A DNA stretch of 64,000 nt from an uncultured Muribaculaceae bacterium (GTDB lineage: Bacteria; Bacteroidota; Bacteroidia; Bacteroidales; Muribaculaceae): contig CALUMG010000003.1 of NCBI GenBank assembly GCA_944321705.1, positions 124,001-188,000 of the forward strand, in the 5' to 3' direction. Shown here piece by piece: positions 8,657 to 15,036 of the stretch. The notes under the pieces are model-generated. The model searched no databases and was not told the DNA's origin. It saw nothing but the letters and a program-made list of their open reading frames with translations. Position 1 is the first letter of the stretch, and each line of letters begins with the position of its first letter. A program made the translations under genes and the position numbers.

Positions 8657-9724
8657 TCAGAAATGGCGTATTCCCATTATCTCGCGCACATCGCGCAACG
8701 TCTTAGAAGCATTCTCTCTTGCCTTCTCCGCACCCATCTTCACAACTTTTGCCAAATATTCATCATTGTTTTGGATATCTATGATGCGTTCGCGTATAGG
8801 AGTTGTAATTTTCAATATATCTTCGGCAAGTTCCTTTTTCAAGTCGCCATACCTTATCGAGCAATTATTGTAAGCATCAATGAAATATTGCACCTTGTCG
8901 GGAGTAGCCACAAGTTTAAGAAGAGTAAACAAGTTCTGTATAGGCTCGCTTATGGGTGAATTAGGCTCTTTGGGCCCTTCATCGGTAACGGCACGCATCA
9001 CCTTCTTGCGCAATGTCTTTTCATCGTCAAGCAAATAGATGCAATTGCCCTCCGATTTTCCCATCTTGCCTGAGCCGTCAAGTCCCGGGACTTTTACAGG
9101 TTCGCCACCGAAATCAAAATTTGTCGGTTCAGGGAAATATTCCACTCCGTAGAATGAATTGAATCGGCGTGCAAACCGGCGAGTCAATTCAAGATGCTGC
9201 TCTTGATCCTTCCCCACAGGCACCTTTGTGGCCCTTTGTATCAATATGTCAACGGCCATAAGTGTAGGATAAGTCAGCAATCCCGCATTCACACGCTTGT
9301 TGGAATTGTTACCAATGATTTCCTTTTCAATATTGTCGTCACTGTCGTCGCTCTTTATACCCAATTGCTTTCTCGCCTTGTCCTTGAAAGCAGCAGTACG
9401 CATAAGCTCGCCTATGCCCACATGCATGTTAAGCAATAGGTACATTTCCGGAATTTCGGGTACATCGCTCTGCACAAAAAGAGTCGATTTTTCAGGGTCA
9501 AGACCAGCTGCAAGGTATTCCGACAATATACTTTTTACATTTGCATGCAACGAGTTTGGGTCGGGACTGGTTGTGAGCGCATGATAATCGGCAATAAAGA
9601 AATAATTCTCATATTTGCTATCCGGGTCATTCTGCATTCTTACAAACTTGCGCAATGCACCGAAATAATTTCCCAAATGCAATTGCCCGGTAGGACGAAT
9701 ACCACTTAAAACAATTTCTTTCAT
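8657..9724 (-). CDS. trpS: Tryptophanyl-tRNA synthetase
   Basis: Charges tRNA-Trp with tryptophan, in the cytosol. The 355-residue class I synthetase opens with LSGIRPTGQLHLGNYFGAL, which contains the HIGH-equivalent HLGN, and has the KMSKS loop as KMGKSEGN. The TrpRS-specific VPVGKDQEQHLELTR and YPTLMAVDIL are also present. Length fits the bacterial family. It is flanked on both sides by repeat arrays and has its own terminator, so it is probably monocistronic, driven from the repeat-borne promoter at 9820-9827. Confidence 0.97.
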   Translation of the reverse strand: MKEIVLSGIRPTGQLHLGNYFGALRKFVRMQNDPDSKYENYFFIADYHALTTSPDPNSLHANVKSILSEYLAAGLDPEKSTLFVQSDVPEIPEMYLLLNMHVGIGELMRTAAFKDKARKQLGIKSDDSDDNIEKEIIGNNSNKRVNAGLLTYPTLMAVDILIQRATKVPVGKDQEQHLELTRRFARRFNSFYGVEYFPEPTNFDFGGEPVKVPGLDGSGKMGKSEGNCIYLLDDEKTLRKKVMRAVTDEGPKEPNSPISEPIQNLFTLLKLVATPDKVQYFIDAYNNCSIRYGDLKKELAEDILKITTPIRERIIDIQNNDEYLAKVVKMGAEKARENASKTLRDVREIMGIRHF

Positions 9725-9819
9725 AAATCGATTCTATGAACCTATAATAAATTCTTTGATATATACCACAATATTAGTTCTTACGGGCTTATTCCCCCCG
9801 TAAAACTACTTAACGGCTG

Positions 9820-9827
9820 CAAATATA
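9820..9827 (-). promoter_or_regulatory. Repeat-borne -7 promoter element for trpS
   Basis: The minus strand reads TATATTTG, exactly TAnnTTTG, formed by the edge of the gene-proximal repeat unit and the preceding C. The predicted leader is about 90 bases. No convincing -33 box is seen. The two more distal units have TATATTTC and TATATTTT at the same place. Confidence 0.55.
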
Positions 9828-10058
9828 GTGAAAGTTGAGTGCAATGGGAAAAATGAGCTCGCTTATTTTTCATCATTGCCGAAACGCATCCTATACTATC
9901 GAAATATAGTGAAAGCTGTGTGCAATGGGAAAAATGAGCTCGCTTATTTTTCATCATTGCCGAAACGCATCCTATATTATCAAAATATAGTGAAAGCTGT
10001 GTGCATTATGAAAAATTTGAACAAGTTCAAATTTTTTCGACACCGCCGAAACGCATTA
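9821..10058. repeat. Array of three ~81-base palindromic repeats (type B)
   Basis: Units start at about 9821, 9902 and 9983 (period 81) with AAATATAGTGAAAG. Each has an inner GGGAAAAATGAGCTCGC hairpin region and ends ACGCATCCTATA. The third unit keeps its ends, but its centre is replaced by a different palindrome (AATTTGAACAAGTTCAAATT). The array fills most of the 347-base gap between suhB and trpS. Confidence 0.85.
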
Positions 10059-10071
10059 CCTCCATGAGGGC

Positions 10072-10866
10072 TTAAACATGTCTGTCGTGCGACAATATGG
10101 CAAAAAGCTCTTCCTCGACATGCGGAGACCCGACAACCACCGATATGTTGCGGTCTCCTCTGAAATTGTCATGTTTGGCTCCGGCCTCATCGGCAATCAA
10201 TAAACCTGCACAAACATCCCACTCATGCAAATTCATTTCCCAATAAGCGTCAAGGAAACCCGCTGCTACATAAGAAATATCAATTGCAGCCGAACCAAGC
10301 CGACGCATACCTCTCACAAGAGGCAAAACTCGGCTCACGTTGTCAAGATTGTTGTCAGGGTTGACATCCTTATCGACAGGAAAGCCTGTGGCGACGACAC
10401 ATTGGTCCAATCGTTGCTTGGCTCCTGTAAAGATTCTTTCGCCATTCAAATAAGCTCCGCCACCTTTAACGGCATGGAACAACTCACCCAAATATGGCGC
10501 ATACACGACACCAACTACAGTCTCTCCATTCTGTTTTATTCCAATCGAAACACTGAAATTAGGCAATCCCACGCTAAAATTTGTAGTCCCATCAAGCGGA
10601 TCAATCACCCACAAATAACCCGAATCGTGGTTTTCACGACCAGACTCTTCCGAAAGAATCGAATGTTCCGGATATTTGCCATGAATGAAATCAATCACAT
10701 ACCGTTCCGATGCCTTGTCGGCAGCGGTGACAATATCACTTTCATTCCCGTGCTTGGCTTGAATGCCGATATCTTTCTTTCGGAAATAAGACATTATTAT
10801 CTCACCTGCCCCTTGAGCACACCGTATGGCATCAAGTAGCAAGTCGTCATATTCCTCATCTGTCAT
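10072..10866 (-). CDS. suhB: Inositol monophosphatase family protein (SuhB-like)
   Basis: A Mg-dependent phosphatase of the inositol-monophosphatase superfamily; in bacteria SuhB-type members also bind RNA polymerase/NusA, but that role is not visible here. The 264-residue form starts at MTDEEYDDLLLDA, which overlaps the end of the Lrp gene by 11 bases. A longer in-frame start (10941) would lie inside that gene and adds a poor N-terminus. Metal and substrate motifs are all present: GNESDIVTAADK, ILSEESG, WVIDPLDGTTNF and HEWDVCAGLLIADEAGA. Overlap with the upstream regulator implies co-transcription. The substrate could equally be another sugar phosphate. Confidence 0.9.
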   Translation of the reverse strand: MTDEEYDDLLLDAIRCAQGAGEIIMSYFRKKDIGIQAKHGNESDIVTAADKASERYVIDFIHGKYPEHSILSEESGRENHDSGYLWVIDPLDGTTNFSVGLPNFSVSIGIKQNGETVVGVVYAPYLGELFHAVKGGGAYLNGERIFTGAKQRLDQCVVATGFPVDKDVNPDNNLDNVSRVLPLVRGMRRLGSAAIDISYVAAGFLDAYWEMNLHEWDVCAGLLIADEAGAKHDNFRGDRNISVVVGSPHVEEELFAILSHDRHV

Positions 10867-11335
10867 TCTCAATCTTGTCGGCAATTGGAATTTGGCGTTT
10901 AAATACTTGCTTAAATGAAATAAGGGTCTCGGTACGCGCATACCCTATGGATTGCAACTGGTCATGTATCAATTGCAATAAATGTTCATTGTTACGAGCA
11001 TATAATTTTATCAACATGTCATACTTCCCGGTAGTGTAATGGCACTCAACCACCTCCGGCACTCCCTTGAGCTTTTCAACCATATCGTCAAATTTCGACG
11101 GGTCGCTCAAGAAAAATCCTATATAGGCACATGTGTCATAACCCACCGCTGCAGGATCGATTATCGATTCGCTTCCTTGCAACACCCCGACACTGTAAAG
11201 CTTTTGGATTCTCTGATGTATCGCAGCTCCCGACACATTACATTCGCGTGCTATTTCAAGATAAGGTTTGCGTGCATTTGACGACAACATTTTTAAAATC
11301 TTGCAGTCTAATTCGTCTAATTGGAAATTTGCCAT
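10856..11335 (-). CDS. Lrp/AsnC-family transcriptional regulator
   Basis: 159 residues: an N-terminal winged HTH (LDELDCKILKMLSSNARKPY, then IARECNVSGAAIHQRIQKL as the recognition region), then an alpha-beta RAM/ligand domain (YIGFFLSDPSKFDDMVEKL, CHYTTGKYDMLIKLYA). These proteins usually form octamers and sense amino acids or other small metabolites. It is translationally linked to suhB, whose ATG lies inside its last codons. A TAnnTTTG element lies about 150 bases upstream, in the region shared with the divergent GNAT gene, which could be a target. The effector is unknown. Confidence 0.93.
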   Translation of the reverse strand: MANFQLDELDCKILKMLSSNARKPYLEIARECNVSGAAIHQRIQKLYSVGVLQGSESIIDPAAVGYDTCAYIGFFLSDPSKFDDMVEKLKGVPEVVECHYTTGKYDMLIKLYARNNEHLLQLIHDQLQSIGYARTETLISFKQVFKRQIPIADKIENDR

Positions 11336-11488
11336 GAATAAAAATACTTTTGTTTAAATAGATAACGACTCCTGCAAGAACTACCCTTTTCCCATTGCAC
11401 ATGCATTGTTCTATATTTCATCAATAACGCATCGTCCCGTTTTTTATGTCAGGAAAATTTCGTATCTTGCATTCGTGTTATAAAGATA

Positions 11489-11496
11489 CAAACTTA
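11489..11496 (-). promoter_or_regulatory. -7 promoter element for the Lrp-suhB operon
   Basis: The minus strand reads TAAGTTTG, exactly TAnnTTTG. It leaves a leader of about 147 bases and lies in the 201-base divergent region shared with the GNAT gene. Confidence 0.45.
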
Positions 11497-11536
11497 TTAT
11501 TGATTTTCCATCAAATTGTAGAATATTTCAAAAAAA

Positions 11537-12091
11537 ATGAGAATGATTTATCAATATGCTTCAGTTTCCAACCCTTTGATTAGCGATATAAAAGAATTAT
11601 ATATATCGGCTTTCCCCGAAAATGAACGTCGAGATTTCGATGCATTTGCTTCATTATTGGCCAATCCCGACAGCCACTTCTCGGTCATTTGCGCCATCGA
11701 CGACGAAGAACAACCGGGACGGATGCTTGCCTTTATTTCTTTTTGGGAACTTGAAAAAATTACCTATTTGGAACACTTTGCCGTAATTCCGCAAATGCGT
11801 GGACGAAGCATTGGACGCACCATGTTGCGACACTTCCTCGACAATATTGCTTCGCGAATTGTCCTCGAAGTCGAACCGCCGACAACCGACATCGCATGCC
11901 GACGCATACGTTTCTATGAATCCATAGGGTTGACATTGCGCAACGACATCGATTACATTCAACCACCTTACAGTCCCGAAAAGGAATCCCTTGAGCTGAA
12001 ACTCATGACTCATGGGCAAATTTCCACCGAAGAATTAAAAGATGCTGCATCGCTCATTCATCTAAAAGTATATGGATTTGTCGACAAATGA
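11537..12091 (+). CDS. GNAT-family N-acetyltransferase
   Basis: 184 residues with the acetyl-CoA binding loop VIPQMRGRSIGRTML near residue 88 (the R/Q-x-x-G-x-G/A signature), preceded by YLEHFAV and followed by VLEVEPPTTDIACRRIRFYESIG, the usual motif B region with its Tyr. The protein transfers an acetyl group to an amine; the substrate (small molecule, peptide or protein N-terminus) cannot be told. It is divergent from the Lrp-type regulator and faces a bidirectional terminator shared with the HD hydrolase, so it is a single-gene unit. Confidence 0.88.
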   Translation: MRMIYQYASVSNPLISDIKELYISAFPENERRDFDAFASLLANPDSHFSVICAIDDEEQPGRMLAFISFWELEKITYLEHFAVIPQMRGRSIGRTMLRHFLDNIASRIVLEVEPPTTDIACRRIRFYESIGLTLRNDIDYIQPPYSPEKESLELKLMTHGQISTEELKDAASLIHLKVYGFVDK

Positions 12092-12118
12092 ATCCTTGCA
12101 CACATTAAAAAAATTAAA

Positions 12119-12161
12119 ATGACATGTGTAGCTCAGTCACTCGACTGCCTCACATGTCATT
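12119..12161. terminator. Bidirectional terminator between GNAT and HD genes
   Basis: The inverted repeat AATGACATGTG / CACATGTCATT lies between the two convergent genes, with A/T-rich tails on both sides. Confidence 0.75.
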
Positions 12162-12183
12162 ATTATATGTTACTACTATTTAT

Positions 12184-12723
12184 TCACCCAAACAATTCGT
12201 GCAACGCGTCAAAACGCGCAACAGTCTCTACCCCGTATTTTTCAAGTTTCTTGCGTGCATGCTCGACAGTAAATTCCTTGTCGGGATGCGACTTTGAATA
12301 AAACTTGTCGGCATAACATACAAGTTTTTCTTCAATGGTCAATGGCAACATGTCACGCAAAGGCAACGGCAATCCTTGCGACTTTATGTCGGCAATCGAT
12401 ATGCCTGCTCCGGTGTGGCGTTCACACACGAGGGCATGACGCGGCAACCCAAGCTCGTCGAGCAAGCCACGCCCCAATATGCCATGCTTTATGTACGGCT
12501 CAGTCCCGTGGCAATAAATATCGGGGGCATCGGTAAGAAACACTCCTATGTCGTGGAGCATAGCAGCTTCATACACGAAATCGCGATTCACTTCCAACTC
12601 AGGCTTTGCTTCTATTATCGCCATCGCCTTGTCGGCAACCTGACGGCTATGCCTCAAAAGCAGCTCAAAGGCATCACTACCCTCTTCATAGTACTTTTTT
12701 ATAATCGACAAAAAATCCATCAT
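12184..12723 (-). CDS. HD-domain hydrolase
   Basis: 179 residues (178 if the second of two adjacent Met codons is used). The HD metal-binding set is visible: LLRHSRQVADKA supplies the first His, AAMLHDIGVFLTD the HD pair, KHGILGRGLL and CERHTGAG further His residues, and YADKF the last Asp. This pattern (HDIG type) marks a metal-dependent phosphohydrolase, probably acting on a nucleotide or phosphorylated metabolite. No regulatory or GGDEF/PAS domain is attached. It follows ilvE in the opposite direction to GNAT and is separated from ilvE by a terminator. Confidence 0.85.
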   Translation of the reverse strand: MMDFLSIIKKYYEEGSDAFELLLRHSRQVADKAMAIIEAKPELEVNRDFVYEAAMLHDIGVFLTDAPDIYCHGTEPYIKHGILGRGLLDELGLPRHALVCERHTGAGISIADIKSQGLPLPLRDMLPLTIEEKLVCYADKFYSKSHPDKEFTVEHARKKLEKYGVETVARFDALHELFG

Positions 12724-12738
12724 GACTTATCAAAGAAA

Positions 12739-12762
12739 AGGGGCGGAAAGAAAACCACCCCT
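12739..12762 (-). terminator. Terminator of ilvE
   Basis: On the minus strand AGGGGTGG / CCGCCCCT forms a stem (one mismatch) followed by TTTTCTTT. It lies about 65 bases past the ilvE stop and just before the HD gene. Confidence 0.7.
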
Positions 12763-12827
12763 GAAATTTTTTACGTTTAGATTATAAAATCATGAAAAAG
12801 CAACTTTTCTTTTTTCACATTGCACAT

Positions 12828-13856
12828 TCAATCGAGCACGGTAACCCATCCGTGTGTATCGGGCTCGTCGCCAAGTTGTATGGCTCTCAAATGATTGTAC
12901 AATTTAGTAGTAACAGGACCAGGATTACCATCCTTTGATATCACATAAGTTTTTTTCTCATCAATGTCATCCACCTCGCTTATCGGAGCAGCCACTGCGG
13001 CAGTTCCACACTCTGCGGCTTCATCCACTTCGGCCAATTCTTCAAGCAACATCGGGCGGCATTCCACCTCAAGCCCCATGTCCTTGGCAATCTGCTGCAA
13101 GCTCATGTTGGTGATTGACGGTAGAATAGAGTTCGACTTAGGCGTGATATACTTGTTGCCCTTAATTGCAAAGAAGTTTGCAGGGCCACATTCATCAATA
13201 TACTTCTTTTCCTTCGGGTCGAGATATAATACAGCCGAATATCCGCCTTTGTGGGCAAGTTCTCCGGCGGTAAGGCTTGCAGCGTAGTTTCCACCCACTT
13301 TCCAACGACCGGTTCCGCAAGGAGCCGCACGGTCAAATTCTCTGTATATTGCCACCTTCGTAGGTTTGAACCCTTCTTTGAAATATGGGCCTACTGGAGT
13401 AACAAAAATTATGAACAGGTAATCAACGGCTGGCTTCACACCTACTTGCGCCGTCATACCTATTTCGAGAGGACGTATATAAAGTGACGAGCCGCTTCCG
13501 TATGGCGGAATGAAACGTTCATTCAATTTCACCACCTTCTCTACCATCTCGCGGAATTTTTCAACAGGCAGCGGTGCCATTTTTATACCGTTTGCACTGC
13601 GCTGAATGCGCTTTGCGTTTTCTTCGAGACGGAAAATGCGTATCTTACCGTCTTTACCCTTGAAAGCCTTCAAGCCTTCAAAGATTTCTTGACCGTAATG
13701 CAGGCATGTAGCCGCCATGTGAATATTTATATATTCCGAGTCGGTAACTTCGACTTCTCCCCAAGCACCATCCTTATAGGTACAACGCACGTTGTAATCG
13801 GTCTTTATGTAACCAAATGGCAAGTTGGACCAATCCAAGTTTATATTTTCTTCCAT
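12828..13856 (-). CDS. ilvE: Branched-chain amino acid aminotransferase
   Basis: A PLP-dependent class IV aminotransferase for the last step of Leu, Ile and Val synthesis (and the first step of breakdown). 342 residues from MEENINLDWSNLPFGY; the frame extends ten codons further but without a family-like N-terminus. Visible motifs: HYGQEIFEGLKAF, NAKRIQRSANGIKM, GSGSSLYIRP, the Schiff-base lysine in GRWKVGGNYAAS, and ECGTAAVAAPI near the end. Length is that of the longer BCAT II type. It lies 37 bases after a small secreted-protein gene and could be read through from that promoter. Confidence 0.96.
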   Translation of the reverse strand: MEENINLDWSNLPFGYIKTDYNVRCTYKDGAWGEVEVTDSEYINIHMAATCLHYGQEIFEGLKAFKGKDGKIRIFRLEENAKRIQRSANGIKMAPLPVEKFREMVEKVVKLNERFIPPYGSGSSLYIRPLEIGMTAQVGVKPAVDYLFIIFVTPVGPYFKEGFKPTKVAIYREFDRAAPCGTGRWKVGGNYAASLTAGELAHKGGYSAVLYLDPKEKKYIDECGPANFFAIKGNKYITPKSNSILPSITNMSLQQIAKDMGLEVECRPMLLEELAEVDEAAECGTAAVAAPISEVDDIDEKKTYVISKDGNPGPVTTKLYNHLRAIQLGDEPDTHGWVTVLD

Positions 13857-13893
13857 AACTATATAATTTTTATGTTTCTTGCACAATGAGACG

Positions 13894-14229
13894 TTACAAC
13901 ACCACCTTCTGGGTGAAATCGTCTATTTTAACCAAGTATATGCCACGGGAATTTATTTCAAGTACCGATGTCCCGGCCGCCAATTCGGCTTCCGACACGA
14001 CTTGTCCAAGAATCGTGAACACTTTCACTTGTACCTTGCGGTCGGTCTTGACGATAATCGACATGCCCTGGCTGTATACCTCGATGTCACCCGATGCATC
14101 AGAACCGGCGCGATTGGCGCTTTCCACCTTCACGCTGCCCTGTCTCCATTGCAATGCAGCTTGCATATTCATGCCGCACAAAGCAATGATGACACATAAG
14201 AATGCCGACGCTATCGTTTTTTTCATCAT
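13894..14229 (-). CDS. Small secreted protein made almost entirely of a C-terminal sorting-type domain
   Basis: 111 residues: signal peptide (MMKKTIASAFLCVIIALCG, cleavage near MQA), about 25 linker residues, then IEVYSQGMSIIVKTD, KVFTILGQVVSEAEL, GTSVLEINSRGIYLVKI and FTQKVVL. The last ~65 residues have the beta-strand rhythm of type IX secretion type A tails (V-x-GQ-x-V, G-x-Y-x-V-x-I). There is no cargo domain, which is unusual. Its promoter is supplied by the repeat array at 14254. It may be exported and processed as a peptide, or be a remnant. The start could be the second Met. Confidence 0.7.
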   Translation of the reverse strand: MMKKTIASAFLCVIIALCGMNMQAALQWRQGSVKVESANRAGSDASGDIEVYSQGMSIIVKTDRKVQVKVFTILGQVVSEAELAAGTSVLEINSRGIYLVKIDDFTQKVVL

Positions 14230-14253
14230 TTCCCGATTTTATATCTCTCAGTA

Positions 14254-14261
14254 CAAAGATA
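14254..14261 (-). promoter_or_regulatory. Repeat-borne -7 promoter element for the small secreted protein
   Basis: The minus strand reads TATCTTTG, exactly TAnnTTTG, at the edge of the gene-proximal repeat unit. The leader would be only about 18 bases. Confidence 0.55.
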
Positions 14262-14475
14262 GTGCAAATTGAATACAATGTAAAAAATGAGCTTGCTTAT
14301 TTTTTCATTGTTGAAATGCAGCCTTTCTTATGGAAAGATAGTGAAAGGTGAGCGCAGAGACAAGCAAAAAAACAACGTTTTTATGATTGGCTATGCCGAA
14401 CCGCAGCCTATTTTATCAAAAGATAGTGCAAATTGAATACAATGCGAAAAATGAGCTTGCTTATTTTTTCATGAC
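14255..14475. repeat. Mixed array of palindromic repeats (types B-A-B)
   Basis: Units start at about 14255 (type B), 14335 (type A) and 14419 (type B, truncated at ~14475), each with AAAGATAGTG at the left end. The inner hairpins match those of the arrays at 8288 and 9821. The rest of the 387-base gap (to 14616) holds a short AGGCGCGAT/ATCGTGCCT hairpin at 14502-14521 and no gene. Confidence 0.8.
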
Positions 14476-14616
14476 AGCCAAAACCTTGCAACTCCTTGTA
14501 GAGGCGCGATTTATCGTGCCTGGATCGTCAACATTACACAAATCTACACATGAGACGCAATAAATAACGTCTTTACAAGCATTTAATTCTATTTTAATAT
14601 GAAGCACTATCAGAGG

Positions 14617-14940
14617 TTACTTCTCCTTGTCAAAAGGATATGTCCGTCGCGGATTACGCGGAAACCATCCTTTCTGCACACGTTTCTGCTGCTCGAATAT
14701 TTCCAATATGCTCCAAAACGACGAAAAAGCCGTTACACCCAGCAATGCCGACCATAAAACCGTCTCCACCATGCACGACAACACGATGCAGACAATACCA
14801 AGCAACAAGAAAAACCACCAGCAGCGAGTGCCGAAATAGTACTCGCATTTTATAACTATCGGATGAAACACGCCTATGACAAGGAACGTGCAAATTCCTA
14901 TCACAAGCCCCAGCAAATTATGTTGACTCAGAAATTCCAT
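14617..14940 (-). CDS. DUF4491-like small membrane protein
   Basis: 107 residues with three predicted membrane helices: LLGLVIGICTFLVIGVF near residue 9, WWFFLLLGIVCIVLSCMV near residue 41 and SALLGVTAFSSFWSILEI near 64. The segment FHPIVIKCEYYFG between the first two is the conserved signature I associate with DUF4491. The tail is basic (QKRVQKGWFPRNPRR). The function of the family is unknown. A TATCTTTG element at 15000-15007 probably drives it. Confidence 0.75.
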   Translation of the reverse strand: MEFLSQHNLLGLVIGICTFLVIGVFHPIVIKCEYYFGTRCWWFFLLLGIVCIVLSCMVETVLWSALLGVTAFSSFWSILEIFEQQKRVQKGWFPRNPRRTYPFDKEK

Positions 14941-14967
14941 CAGCTTTATTGAAAATTAAAAAATTTA

Positions 14968-14999
14968 TTGCCACGCCGTGGAAAATCACAGCGTGGCAA
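14968..14999 (-). terminator. Terminator of the outer-membrane receptor-like gene
   Basis: The perfect inverted repeat TTGCCACGC / GCGTGGCAA is followed on the minus strand by AATAAATTTTTT. It lies 38 bases past the stop of the upstream barrel gene and abuts the next promoter. Confidence 0.8.
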
Positions 15000-15007
15000 C
15001 AAAGATA
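15000..15007 (-). promoter_or_regulatory. -7 promoter element for the DUF4491-like gene
   Basis: The minus strand reads TATCTTTG (TAnnTTTG). The predicted start near 14993 falls inside the terminator hairpin of the preceding gene, so only part of that hairpin would be in the new transcript. Confidence 0.45.
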
Positions 15008-15036
15008 TACATACGACTGCTTTTCTGCAAATATCA

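Noticed and set aside
9828-10067. 79-codon open frame with a repeated peptide (CNGKNELAYFSSLPKR)
   Set aside because: The peptide repeat simply mirrors the 81-base DNA repeat period; there is no gene-like start, and the frame lies in intergenic palindromes.
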